DNA of 64,000 nucleotides from Mycolicibacterium sphagni. Lineage in GTDB: Bacteria > Actinomycetota > Actinomycetes > Mycobacteriales > Mycobacteriaceae. Positions 54,190-62,866 of the stretch are shown one piece after another. The stretch spans positions 1 through 64,000 of the forward strand of contig NZ_VBSB01000037.1 of assembly GCF_013337765.1 (NCBI RefSeq), given 5' to 3'. The translations under genes were made by a program, and so were the position numbers. The notes under the pieces were generated by a model that ran no database searches, had not been told where the DNA came from, and saw nothing but the letters and a program-made list of their open reading frames with translations. Within the stretch, counting starts at the first letter, position 1. Every line of letters begins with the position of its first letter.

Positions 54190-54401
54190 GACCTTTCACA
54201 AAATGGGTGGTCGGTCTCGGCTTCCGATGTCGTGACTTCTGGGGCAGACGTATCCGCGTCATCTTCTTCGGAGCGCGTTCGACGAGTCACGATGACGAGA
54301 ATTACGATCGGGAACAGCAACGCGAACAGAGTTCCGCCGCCGATGAACGCGATCTCATCGCTGGTGAGCTGTCCACCATGGGCGAGGATGGTCTCATTCA
54401 T
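54186..54401 (-). CDS. hmoD: small membrane protein, candidate HmoD
   Basis: A 71-residue protein with a short extracytoplasmic N terminus, a single membrane span (FIGGGTLFALLFPIVILVIV, about 19-38) and a charged tail (RRTRSEEDDAD). It lies 95 bases after hmoB, beyond a hairpin. Actinobacterial hmo/bmo operons carry a fourth small gene at this place, hence the symbol, given with caution. It has no Cys or His cluster like methanotroph PmoD. Confidence 0.5.
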   Translation of the reverse strand: MNETILAHGGQLTSDEIAFIGGGTLFALLFPIVILVIVTRRTRSEEDDADTSAPEVTTSEAETDHPFCERS

Positions 54402-54447
54402 GGCAAGCGTTTCCCGATCGGTATCTGTTCCGGAGGCGCGAGGGTGA

Positions 54448-54487
54448 ACCGGCCCGGTTCGACTGGCTGTGTTTCATCCGGGCCGGT
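54448..54487. terminator. hairpin between hmoB and hmoD-like gene
   Basis: Perfect 10-bp arms ACCGGCCCGG and CCGGGCCGGT with a 20-base loop. There is no T-tract. It probably attenuates or processes the transcript, so that hmoCAB mRNA exceeds hmoD-fadD mRNA. Confidence 0.6.
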
Positions 54488-54495
54488 CCACACCT

Positions 54496-55773
54496 CTATT
54501 GGGTTCCGTATTCAGGTAGGACGCCCGACGTCAGTTCGTTGATCTCCGAGGTGGACGTCTGCCCCGCGGCATCCTGGAAGAACATCAGTCCGGTAACACG
54601 GATCTGAGCGTCGTTGGTCGGCAACAGATTCCGTGATAGCAGCGAACGCGCGTCGAGTTCGACGGTCAAATTGCTCGACCCGCCTGGAGGAATGGGCCCC
54701 GACGGTGAGACCGTGGCTACGCCGTCAGTGTCCGGTTTGGCACCGTCCGTGACGGTGACCACGTAATCGGCGAATTGCAGACGGTCTAACCTGACGGGTG
54801 AATTGGACTTGTTGTCAACGTTAACCTTCAGTACCAACGTGCCTGTCTTCTCCTGGAAGACCGCGCTTTGTACCTGCGTCTCGAGTTGCCTGGCCAACCC
54901 AGAGGGCGTTTGCGGCACCGGCGACAACCGGGCTACCTGGGGCGGGATGTGCGGGCCGTCAAATACCTGTGCGTAGGCGTATCCGCCCAACCCGAGCACC
55001 AGCGCGACGATCGCGATCCCGATGCTGACGTTGCGTTCCTTAGGCGTCACCAGGGTGGCACCACCGCCGGCGTTGACTACCGCGGCACGTTGCAACAGTG
55101 ATTTCCGCAGCCAGAAGGCGGCGTACGCCACGGCGACCAACAGTCCAAGAACATGCCAGATGACGACCCGACCGAGGCCATAGCTAGCTAGGTCGACATT
55201 GCGACCGTCAGATAGGGTTTGCGGTTCGGTGAAGGTGCCGGCGTCGTTGATGGTGATGTATTTACCTTCCCCGACGAGCGTTCCGGTGCCCTCCATCGCC
55301 ATTGCCGGGTGCACGTGCCAGGTACCCGGAATACGCGCCTTCAGGACGATTTTGTACGGATATATCCCGCCCTTGGACACCTTGACGGACTGCGGAGTGA
55401 ACATCCCCGACATCTCGCGTTCCTCGACCATGAATACCGGACCTGGCGTGTTGACCGTGAGGTATCCGAGATCCGGCGGCGCGATGGTGTGGTCAGGCCA
55501 CGAATTCATGATGCGCAGGGTGCCCGTGATCGTCAGCTCTTGGCCGACGTCGAGCCGGTCGGTGGAAAACTGAGTGTCGTAGAACGCTACGGTCGAAGTT
55601 CGCTCGAACGGTTGTTGGCTCTGCTCGCCGTGCGCGGACGCTAGCGGCGGCGGCGCGAGAACCAATAACAGACCCACCACTCCAGCCAGCGAAAAGAGCT
55701 TGGCGCGGCGTGCGCCGTTGCGGGGGGTGTGCTTCTTGCGCAAGTCGAGATAGTCCATGAGCGATTTCGCCAT
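54496..55773 (-). CDS. hmoB: copper membrane monooxygenase subunit B (PmoB/HmoB)
   Basis: A 425-residue subunit. A long basic leader and signal peptide end at SAHGEQSQ. The His48 after cleavage, with His153 and His155 (GTWHVHP), gives the complete Cu-B ligand set of PmoB. Two cupredoxin domains (about 55-200 and 290-425) flank two membrane spans (VVIWHVLGLLVAVAYAAF and NVSIGIAIVALVLGLGG). The MAKSL start is chosen at 55773; the frame further upstream is a shadow of hmoA. It works with subunits A and C to hydroxylate short alkanes or related substrates using copper. All key residues are intact. Confidence 0.93.
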   Translation of the reverse strand: MAKSLMDYLDLRKKHTPRNGARRAKLFSLAGVVGLLLVLAPPPLASAHGEQSQQPFERTSTVAFYDTQFSTDRLDVGQELTITGTLRIMNSWPDHTIAPPDLGYLTVNTPGPVFMVEEREMSGMFTPQSVKVSKGGIYPYKIVLKARIPGTWHVHPAMAMEGTGTLVGEGKYITINDAGTFTEPQTLSDGRNVDLASYGLGRVVIWHVLGLLVAVAYAAFWLRKSLLQRAAVVNAGGGATLVTPKERNVSIGIAIVALVLGLGGYAYAQVFDGPHIPPQVARLSPVPQTPSGLARQLETQVQSAVFQEKTGTLVLKVNVDNKSNSPVRLDRLQFADYVVTVTDGAKPDTDGVATVSPSGPIPPGGSSNLTVELDARSLLSRNLLPTNDAQIRVTGLMFFQDAAGQTSTSEINELTSGVLPEYGTQ

Positions 55774-55799
55774 CGTGATCACCTTTGATTCAGTCTGAT

Positions 55800-56573
55800 T
55801 TAGTCGGTTTGAAGCTTGAAGAACTTGCCGATCGGCCAGACCGCGAGGTATTTGCCGATGAGGAAGCCGACTACGTAGCCGACCACCGAGAGCATCCCTG
55901 CAAACACGGAGACGACGATGGTGATGTTGCTGACGAGGGCCTTGAGGTGACCCTCCTCGATCATTCGCAAGTATTCGGGGGTCTGCGTGCGCGCAATGTG
56001 AAACGACATGGTGTCCGCGACCGTCAGCAGCGTGCCGTGGAAATCGACCGGCGCCAAGAACGGTGACAATGCGGGGAAGTTGAAGAACCAGAACAGCACA
56101 CCCCACGCGAAGCTGCCGATGACAGCGGTGAGCCAATAGCTGCGCGTAACGAGAAGGATGACATCCAGAATGATTGCAGCCAGGATAAAAGTCTCGGGCC
56201 AGGTGAAATTGATCGGCAGGTGCGCCCACAGATCAAAACTCGCAGTGCGCGACAACCATTGCGCCGGAAGTAGCGCGACCGCACACAGCGTTGCGCCGGC
56301 CGGGAGGCGCAGTCGATCCCATGCGATGTACTGGACAGCCGCGGGGATGATGATGCCCAGCGCCGGGGTCAGCAGCGGCCAGAATTCGCGGTCCTTCCAG
56401 TCGGCCCAGAATGACCAGTCCCCGGTGAACAACACCTGATTGAGGTGATAGGCACCCGCGATCAGAAGCAATGCTCCGACCAGGAGAAGAATATCCCAGC
56501 GCCGACTTAGCAACGGCTTCGATGTCGGTTGCGCCTCAGGTGGCGTCGCTGTGGACGGCTGTAATGCGGTCAT
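55800..56573 (-). CDS. hmoA: copper membrane monooxygenase subunit A (PmoA/HmoA)
   Basis: A 257-residue integral membrane subunit with about seven hydrophobic segments, close to PmoA length (247). Family hallmarks are TGDWSFWADWKDREFWPLL, then PVDFHGTLLTVADTMSFHIA and RTQTPEYLRMIEEGHLK. The ATG at 56573 is favoured; an in-frame ATG at 56630 adds 19 basic residues. It sits 26 bases before hmoB and 170 after hmoC, the canonical C-A-B order. It is the usual phylogenetic marker; sequence comparison would place it among hydrocarbon (HMO) rather than Pmo or Amo types. Confidence 0.93.
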   Translation of the reverse strand: MTALQPSTATPPEAQPTSKPLLSRRWDILLLVGALLLIAGAYHLNQVLFTGDWSFWADWKDREFWPLLTPALGIIIPAAVQYIAWDRLRLPAGATLCAVALLPAQWLSRTASFDLWAHLPINFTWPETFILAAIILDVILLVTRSYWLTAVIGSFAWGVLFWFFNFPALSPFLAPVDFHGTLLTVADTMSFHIARTQTPEYLRMIEEGHLKALVSNITIVVSVFAGMLSVVGYVVGFLIGKYLAVWPIGKFFKLQTD

Positions 56574-56722
56574 GGTCTGAAGGATCCTTCGACGGTGAGT
56601 GAGCCTGGTGAAAATTTCATCGTGTTTCATTTTTCTGCTGGTGGCTTAGCTTGCCGCCGAGCGCGTTTGGGTGGAGGGTCCCCACAGCGGAGAGTCGAAC
56701 TCATCCCCGCTGCGGGAACCCA

Positions 56723-56738
56723 GACCCGAAACCGGGTC
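56723..56738. terminator. hairpin(s) between hmoC and hmoA
   Basis: GACCCG-AAAC-CGGGTC lies 6 bases after the hmoC stop, with a second CCCGCTGCGGG palindrome next to it (56706-56716). Intercistronic hairpins between subunit C and A genes are known in amo/pmo operons and raise the level of C mRNA. Confidence 0.55.
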
Positions 56739-56743
56739 CGCTT

Positions 56744-57631
56744 TTAGTGCAGCACTCCGCTTTCTCGCTGCGGTGTCGCCGACTCGGCAGGCGCCGTGGC
56801 GGCGTGCGCGGGCTTATCCGACGACGTGGCTGCAGCAGCAAGATCGCGCTCCTGACGGGCCAGTTCGAAGACGCGCGGAAGCGTCTCGAACCAGATCGCG
56901 AACGTCGCGGCGAGCAGATAGCCGAAGATCACAAACGGCCAGTGCAACGGCGCGGAGAAGACCTCTTCGGCCTGGAAGAAGCTGTGTCCGAACTCGTTCA
57001 TCGCCACCTGAAAGAACAGCAGCGCGGAGCCAGCCACGATGAGCGTGAACGACACCGGCAGCGCCTTGCCTCCGTAAATGTGCGGCAAGCGAGTGCGGGC
57101 GTACAGGTAGATGCCCGCCGCCATGTAGATCATCAGCGGGAACACGCCGTAGAACAGTACATCGTGGCTTGGGGTGAAGGCGGTGTCGCGGGTGAGGATT
57201 TGGTGCCAAGTGGCGTCCTCTTCGGCGAAATAGCTGCCGCCAGCGAAGACCGTAAAGCAGAACATGGCGACCAGCACCCACAACGTCCACAGGCGGCGAC
57301 CTTCGTCTTCGCGTGTGAGCTCCTTGGGCAGCCGCTTGGCCGAAACCCAGGTCCAGGCGAAAACTGCGGCCGCGACGGTGGGCAGCAGCAGCATGTTCGC
57401 CGCGGCTAGCGTCAACCAGTACCTATTGAAGTCCGGGCCATGCGAATCCAGCCCGGTCGAGAACGCCCATACCTGCTGGTAGATCCGCCAGCCGAGGCAA
57501 AGCGCGCCCACCGCGGACAACGCGACGATCAGCGGAACCCAGGAGAATCCGCGCGACACCGGGCCGCGTTGCTCGTAACTCTTGGGAGCGCCGCGATGGC
57601 TAACTCGCTGTTCGGTTTGACTTGTACTCAT
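56744..57631 (-). CDS. hmoC: copper membrane monooxygenase subunit C (PmoC/HmoC)
   Basis: A 295-residue membrane subunit with about six spans. Metal ligands equivalent to Asp156, His160 and His173 of PmoC are Asp139, His143 and His156 (EEDATWHQ, then TPSHDV), with identical spacing of 4 and 13. This is the proposed Cu-C/Cu-D catalytic region. Other hallmarks are the GLDSHGPDFNRYW loop and NEFGHSFFQAEE. A long Ala-rich hydrophilic C-terminal tail is extra. It is the first gene of the operon. Confidence 0.93.
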   Translation of the reverse strand: MSTSQTEQRVSHRGAPKSYEQRGPVSRGFSWVPLIVALSAVGALCLGWRIYQQVWAFSTGLDSHGPDFNRYWLTLAAANMLLLPTVAAAVFAWTWVSAKRLPKELTREDEGRRLWTLWVLVAMFCFTVFAGGSYFAEEDATWHQILTRDTAFTPSHDVLFYGVFPLMIYMAAGIYLYARTRLPHIYGGKALPVSFTLIVAGSALLFFQVAMNEFGHSFFQAEEVFSAPLHWPFVIFGYLLAATFAIWFETLPRVFELARQERDLAAAATSSDKPAHAATAPAESATPQRESGVLH

Positions 57632-58015
57632 ATCGTTCCGAGATCCTTTCGTTCGAGATTGTTAGCTGGCAGTGGATTCGACGCAGGTGGCCACCCCCTC
57701 TGCGAGTTGCCTACGTGTTTTTTGATGTCCGACGTTCTAGATCGACAGCGACCGCCATCGGCGGCACTGTCCAGCGCCATGGCGGGATTGGCGCCGCCGG
57801 GTTGGGTCGCGTACCACTCTCCGCGATATCAGCCATGTAATCCCTCCGGTTCGCCAGCGCGCCTGCAGTCTGGGTCACAACGGCGCGAGCGATGTGACGT
57901 GCATCATTGTCACCTAGCCAGACTGTCCTTAACTGTTCGACTATTGGACACCTCGCGGTGGCGTGGGAGAGCGAAGTTGGAGGCGCCAACGCGCAGATCA
58001 AAGCCCCATTGGCTG
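57632..58015 (-). promoter_or_regulatory. upstream region of hmo operon
   Basis: No gene is seen in these 384 bases. Inverted repeats include GTCACA-N13-TGTGAC (57874-57898), GTGAC-N10-GTCAC (57894-57913) and TGTCC-N17-GGACA near 57923-57950. These are candidate sites for the adjacent Fis-type activator. The hmo promoter must lie here. Confidence 0.45.
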
Positions 58016-59677
58016 TCAAGAGGGGATGCCGAGCGCCTTCATGCGCGAGTAGAGCGTGCTTCGGCTGATGCCCAATTCGCGTGCAGCGTGCACCTTGTTG
58101 CCGGAGGCGTTGGCCAGCGCGTCGACGATCGCCTGCCGCTCGGCGCGTTCCCGACCGCCGAGATGGGTGATTCGGCCGGTGTCTTGATACCTGGTCGGTA
58201 GGTCGCGCAGATCGATTCTGCCGCCTGTCGCGGTCTGCGACGCCGCACGCAAGGCGCTGGCGAGCTCGCTCAGATTGCCCGGCCAATCAGCGGCGCACAG
58301 TGCGGCGAGCGCCGCCGGCGTCAGCTCCCACTTGCCCCCAAGCTCCGACAGCATCCGGCGCGAGATGGCCCCCAACTCGAGTCGGCGCCGACGGAGGGGA
58401 GGAATGTCGATGCGCCCCGGGCAGCGGGCGACCAGAGCCGCGAAACTGAGCGCCAGGTCGTCTAGCGGGGGACTTGTCAGGACCAATCGGGGCCCGGTGT
58501 CCCGGTCAAGGAGCCGCTTCAGTGCGGCGACTATCGATTCGGGTAGCGACTCAACGTGCTCTATCACGATCGCCGGCGCCGAGGAGCCCGCCGCGTCGGT
58601 CAACTGCTGCAGCCACTGCGTCTCGCCCAGCTGTACGACGTCCGCGGCATCCAGCCAGGCGGCTGCGTCTCCGGCGATCTCGCGAGCGGCCGTGCTGCGG
58701 CCCGAGCCCGGCTCACCACACACCGCCACCGGCCCCTCCACCCCGGCAACCCGGCTGATATCGACGCTTAGGCGTGGTGGCGCGGCATTGACGTGCACCC
58801 CACGAGGAACGTGACTCACCTCGGGAAGCAACGGGACAACGACGAAGATGGCGCCCCCTTCGCTACCAATAACGGACTCGGCTTCCACCCGCGCCGCTTC
58901 ACCGCAGGCCAATTCGATGTCGATCCGCCGCCGCTCACCGGGGCGGAGCTCTGCAGCGATCTCGCGCAACAGCACGTAATCGGTCGAGCTCAACAGGTTC
59001 GCGGCGACGTTGTTGTGCAGCAGCATGTCTGTGCCAATAGCGGCCAGTGCCGCATGGGGAGGCGGCATCGTGTCCTGGAACGCGGCAACCAGGCGCTGCT
59101 GCGACACTTTCGATCCGTCCAGCAGCCGGCGTTCGATTTCGCGCACAGCACGGTCGACAAACGGGATGAACAGCGGATCAGCCCGCGGATCCTCGACGGT
59201 CATATCGAGAACGCCTTCGACCCTGCCCGTCGCCGGATGAATGATCGGCGACCCATAGCAACTCAGCCCGCGCAGCCGTTCGAGGAAGTGCTCAGGACCG
59301 TTGACGACGACACCGCGGCGGACCTCCAGCGGCGTCCCCAGCGACGTCGTACCGGCCAGATCTTCGCTGAAGCAGGCACCGGTGACGATTCCCAGGTTCT
59401 CGACGCGGCGAGCAAAGGTCGTGCTGTCGACGACGCTGCGCACGATGCGACCGTCGCGATCGGCCAACAACAGGCACAACCCCGCATCGGCAATTTCTTG
59501 TCCGAGCTGTTCGAGAACGGGCATCGCCGATCGCAGCAAACGAGAATCCTGATCGAAGTCCGCTGTCAGGTCGACCTGTAGGGCCCTGGTTGGTTCGACG
59601 CCGCTCAGCCTGGACCGTCGCCACGACATCACGATATCCGGGCGCATCGGCGGCGGCGTCGCTGCTTCGACGGGCAC
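58016..59677 (-). CDS. AcoR/MimR-like Fis-family activator
   Basis: A regulator of 553 residues from the GTG at 59677, which follows AAGGGGG. The N-terminal AcoR-type GAF region (MRPDIVMSWRRSRLSG; NLGIVTGACFSEDLAGTTSL) is followed by an AAA+ domain with Walker A-like GEPGSGRSTAA and a C-terminal HTH_8 (KVHAARELGISRSTLYSRM). The sigma-54 contact motif GAFTGA is absent, as expected because mycobacteria lack sigma-54. MimR of mycobacteria, which activates mimABCD, has the same plan. It lies between hmoC and the divergent mdo, so it may control either or both. Confidence 0.82.
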   Translation of the reverse strand: MPVEAATPPPMRPDIVMSWRRSRLSGVEPTRALQVDLTADFDQDSRLLRSAMPVLEQLGQEIADAGLCLLLADRDGRIVRSVVDSTTFARRVENLGIVTGACFSEDLAGTTSLGTPLEVRRGVVVNGPEHFLERLRGLSCYGSPIIHPATGRVEGVLDMTVEDPRADPLFIPFVDRAVREIERRLLDGSKVSQQRLVAAFQDTMPPPHAALAAIGTDMLLHNNVAANLLSSTDYVLLREIAAELRPGERRRIDIELACGEAARVEAESVIGSEGGAIFVVVPLLPEVSHVPRGVHVNAAPPRLSVDISRVAGVEGPVAVCGEPGSGRSTAAREIAGDAAAWLDAADVVQLGETQWLQQLTDAAGSSAPAIVIEHVESLPESIVAALKRLLDRDTGPRLVLTSPPLDDLALSFAALVARCPGRIDIPPLRRRRLELGAISRRMLSELGGKWELTPAALAALCAADWPGNLSELASALRAASQTATGGRIDLRDLPTRYQDTGRITHLGGRERAERQAIVDALANASGNKVHAARELGISRSTLYSRMKALGIPS

Positions 59678-60319
59678 CTCGCCACCCCCTTCGTGATCTG
59701 CGTCACACCCCCCGCCCTGGATATTAGCGCCCAACGCTTCGTTTCGTGGCAAGTGGCGCTGCCCTTGCGACGGCCGACGACAACCGTTCGACCGACGGGG
59801 ATATGTCCGCACGTCTGAGGTGGTGACGTAGTTTGCGCGCCGACGGTCTCGACCTGCGCTGTGCCCGCTGATACTGACTCACCGGGCGGGCTTCGCCCCG
59901 GACGCACTGGCGCTTTGGGTCAGGTCCCGATGACACCGGAAGAGCGAGAAGCGCACGCAACGCATGCTGCGTGCGACGAGGCAGGTGCAATGACCTCCGG
60001 TCGCGCACGTGCTGTTGAGGGCCGTCGTTCATCAGTGCCGACTTCCATGACGGTGAGCGATTGTCCGTTTGCGGCGTAGCCTAATGGCGGCTAGCGGTCA
60101 CCGGACCTGCCCAACTGGGTGGCTCACACACTGGCCAGTCGCACGGTCTTGGTATCCCGGTTGACTAGGGTCCGGCAGATTCCCTTTCCGCGCTCGTCCT
60201 AGTTCATTACGTTGACCTTCGCCGCATCCGACTTCTCGCGCCTGCACTAGGCGCCGAGAGGCGGCGGCAAGTCTCACGTGAGCGCGTGCAACACGACACG
60301 CAGATAGGACCGGTGCGCC
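59678..60319. promoter_or_regulatory. 642-base divergent region before mdo
   Basis: No convincing gene. It must contain the mdo promoter and the activator's promoter. A hairpin with 8-bp perfect arms CGCACGCA and TGCGTGCG (59952-59975, 8-base loop) lies in the presumed mdo leader side. Nothing else clear is seen. Confidence 0.45.
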
Positions 60320-61612
60320 ATGCAGGTAGAAGAACTCCTCAAACCATTCCCTATCAAGGAATTCCATCCGTTTCCCAGAGCCCTGATGGGGCCCGGTGCC
60401 CACGAGCTGATCGGCCCAGAGGCAATCAAACTCGGCTTCAAGAAGACTCTGGTCATGACAAGTGGCCTGCGCGGATCAGACATCGTGCACAAGATCGTCG
60501 AGTCGCTGAAATACCACGGACTGGAAGTCGTCCTCTACGACAAGGTCGAGTCCAATCCCAAGGACTACAACGTGATGGACTCGGTGGCGCTGTACCAAAC
60601 TAATGGGTGCGACAGCTTCGTGTCGATCGGCGGCGGTTCGTCGCATGATGCGTGCAAGGGGGCACGAATCTCGGTCGCCCACGACGGCCGCAACGTCAAC
60701 GAGTTCGAGGGTTTCAACAAGTCGGAAAACCCGAAGAACCCGCCCCACATCGCGGTGTCCACCACGGCTGGCACCGGCTCGGAGACTTCGTGGGCTTACG
60801 TCATTACCGACACCACCACGGATCCCAGCAAGCCACACAAATATGTGGCCTTCGACGACGCCTCGGTGGCGACGCTGGCAATCGATGACCCCGTGCTCTA
60901 CTTCGATTGCCCCGTCGACTACACCGCCCAGTGTGGCTTCGACGTGCTGGCGCACGCTTCCGAGCCCTATGTATCGCGACTGAATTTCGCGCCCTCGTTG
61001 GGCAACGCGCTCTATGCGATCAAATTGACCGCACAAAACCTGCGGCAGGCGACGTGGAACCCACAAGACCTCGCCGGCCGCGAGGGCATGATGTATGCCC
61101 AGTACATCGCCGCTCAAGCGTTCAACTCGGGCGGGCTTGGCATCATCCACTCCATTTCGCACGCCGTGAGCGCGTTCTACGACACCCACCACGGGCTGAA
61201 CAACGCGATCGCCCTCCCACGGGTGTGGGCTTTCAACATGCCGGTGATGTACAAGCGATTTGCCGACATCGCCGAGGCGATGGGTGTTGACACCGCCGGG
61301 CTGACCGACGTTCAAGCCGCCGACCAGGCGCTCGCCGCCAGCATTAGACTGCTGAGGGACGTGGGGATCCCCGAGAAGTTCACCGACGTCACTCAGGGCA
61401 GCTACAGCAAGAACAGGCTGGGGCAAGGCCCCACTGCGTTCTACGAGGCAAGGCCGACGATCAACGGTGACAAAGAAGACGTCGATAACATCACCAACCA
61501 CGTCCTCGGCGACGCGTGCACCCCGGGCAACCCGAAGGAGTGCACATTTGAGACGGTGCGGCCCGTGGTCGATCACTGCCTCAACGGTGACCTCGACGAC
61601 CTTCTCACCTGA
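60320..61612 (+). CDS. mdo: NDMA-dependent methanol dehydrogenase (Mdo/Mno type)
   Basis: A 430-residue iron/zinc-type (group III) alcohol dehydrogenase. It matches the actinobacterial methanol:NDMA oxidoreductase type, starting MQVEELLKPFPIKEFHPF. The nicotinamide motif GGGSSHDACKG (104-114) and TTAGTGSETSWAYVI are seen, with metal-site His residues in IHSISHAVSAFYDTHHG. These nicotinoproteins form decamers and hand electrons to mycofactocin. It oxidises methanol and other short alcohols to aldehydes. It follows the divergent regulator and precedes moxR by 70 bases containing a hairpin. It would accept alcohols from any of the three monooxygenases. Confidence 0.92.
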   Translation: MQVEELLKPFPIKEFHPFPRALMGPGAHELIGPEAIKLGFKKTLVMTSGLRGSDIVHKIVESLKYHGLEVVLYDKVESNPKDYNVMDSVALYQTNGCDSFVSIGGGSSHDACKGARISVAHDGRNVNEFEGFNKSENPKNPPHIAVSTTAGTGSETSWAYVITDTTTDPSKPHKYVAFDDASVATLAIDDPVLYFDCPVDYTAQCGFDVLAHASEPYVSRLNFAPSLGNALYAIKLTAQNLRQATWNPQDLAGREGMMYAQYIAAQAFNSGGLGIIHSISHAVSAFYDTHHGLNNAIALPRVWAFNMPVMYKRFADIAEAMGVDTAGLTDVQAADQALAASIRLLRDVGIPEKFTDVTQGSYSKNRLGQGPTAFYEARPTINGDKEDVDNITNHVLGDACTPGNPKECTFETVRPVVDHCLNGDLDDLLT

Positions 61613-61620
61613 GGGACGGG

Positions 61621-61655
61621 GGCCGGGCAGCGACCGACCCTACCTCTGCCCGGCC
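61621..61655. terminator. hairpin between mdo and moxR
   Basis: Perfect 9-bp arms GGCCGGGCA and TGCCCGGCC with a 17-base loop, starting 9 bases after the mdo stop. There is no T-tract. It is a likely terminator or attenuator that keeps moxR-VWA expression below mdo. Confidence 0.6.
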
Positions 61656-61681
61656 TCTCCCCTCATCCAAAGGACAAGCAC

Positions 61682-62857
61682 GTGACCCTGCCTGCGACAC
61701 CACCGTTCGACAGCGTCGACGACGTCGTCGCTCGTCTCACCGAACTCGGATACATCGCCGATCGACGACTGGCGACGACCGTTTACCTAGTCACCAGGAT
61801 GAACAAGCCCGTCCTGCTAGAAGGGCCGGCTGGGGTCGGCAAAACGGAGTTGGCCAAATCATTGGCGGCGGCCACCGGCCGCCGGCTCTTGCGGTTACAG
61901 TGTTACGAGGGCCAAGACGAGACAAAGGCCCTTTACGAATGGGACTACGGCAAACAGCTGCTGTACACCCAGATCCTGCGCGAGAAAATCGGCCAAATTA
62001 TAGCCGACGCAACGGATTTGAACGAGGCAGTTGAACGAATCGGAGCCCAGGAGAGCGTCTTCTTCTCCGAGCACTTTCTCGCTCCGCGCCCGTTGTTGGA
62101 AGCGATTCGTGCCCGTGATCCTGTCGTGCTGCTCATCGACGAGGTTGATCGCGCCGATGAGGCACTGGAGGCCGTCCTGCTCGAGATGTTGGGTGAATTT
62201 CAGGTCTCAGTTCCGGAGCTGGGAACATTCACCGCGGACATCCCGCCCTACGTTGTGTTGACGTCCAACAACACTCGCGATCTCGCGGCGGCGCTCAAGC
62301 GGCGTTGCCTGCACCTGTTTCTGGACTACCCGAGCGCGGAGCGCGAGCTGGAGATCGTCCGTTCGAAGGACACCGGGCTATCGGATGTTCTTGCTGCCCA
62401 ACTAGTCGAAATTGTCCGCCAGCTACGAGAGCTCGAATTGCGGAAGGCTCCCAGTATCTCGGAGACAATTGACTGGGCTCGCACCCTCGCCGTGCTCGGG
62501 GTTCAAGAACTCACTGCAGCGGTACTCGCCGAAACCGTGTCCGTGGTTGTCAAATACGACAAAGACGTGCGGAAAGCCCTTGAAATCATTCCCCGGTTGG
62601 TGGATCCCAACGCGACCGTGCCGGATCAGGCGCACGATCACACTCATCACCACCATCACCACCACCGCCCAGACCACGACCATGAACCCGGCGACGTCGA
62701 CGGCGCCGTGGTGAGAGCCGGCAAGGACCTGCCGAACCGCTTTGACAACGGCTATTACGGGACACCGCCGAAGACGAGCACATCCCTGGCCCAGCCCCGC
62801 CCACAGATCAGTCGGGAACAAGGCAGTCGCTCGTTCGCCCGACGTCGCGCCTTGTGA
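61682..62857 (+). CDS. moxR: MoxR-type AAA+ ATPase with His-rich tail
   Basis: A 391-residue MoxR-family chaperone ATPase. Walker A is GPAGVGKTE (48-56), Walker B VVLLIDEVDRAD (about 150) and sensor 1 VLTSNNTRDLAAALKRRCLH. Near residues 318-336 is a histidine-rich stretch, with seven consecutive His after HDHTH, then HDHEP, absent from typical MoxR. MoxR proteins act with VWA proteins to insert metals or activate enzymes. Together with the next gene it probably matures Mdo or a monooxygenase. The His tail could bind Ni, Zn, Fe or Cu. The start is GTG. Confidence 0.88.
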   Translation: MTLPATPPFDSVDDVVARLTELGYIADRRLATTVYLVTRMNKPVLLEGPAGVGKTELAKSLAAATGRRLLRLQCYEGQDETKALYEWDYGKQLLYTQILREKIGQIIADATDLNEAVERIGAQESVFFSEHFLAPRPLLEAIRARDPVVLLIDEVDRADEALEAVLLEMLGEFQVSVPELGTFTADIPPYVVLTSNNTRDLAAALKRRCLHLFLDYPSAERELEIVRSKDTGLSDVLAAQLVEIVRQLRELELRKAPSISETIDWARTLAVLGVQELTAAVLAETVSVVVKYDKDVRKALEIIPRLVDPNATVPDQAHDHTHHHHHHHRPDHDHEPGDVDGAVVRAGKDLPNRFDNGYYGTPPKTSTSLAQPRPQISREQGSRSFARRRAL

Positions 62858-62866
62858 GGATGGCTC

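Noticed and set aside
58016..59677. sigma-54-dependent activator
   Set aside because: The domain plan is AcoR-like, but the GAFTGA contact motif is missing and mycobacteria lack sigma-54, so it was called a MimR-like activator.
60476..61576. 366-residue minus-strand frame inside mdo
   Set aside because: It is antisense to a fully conserved methanol dehydrogenase and has no recognisable domain.
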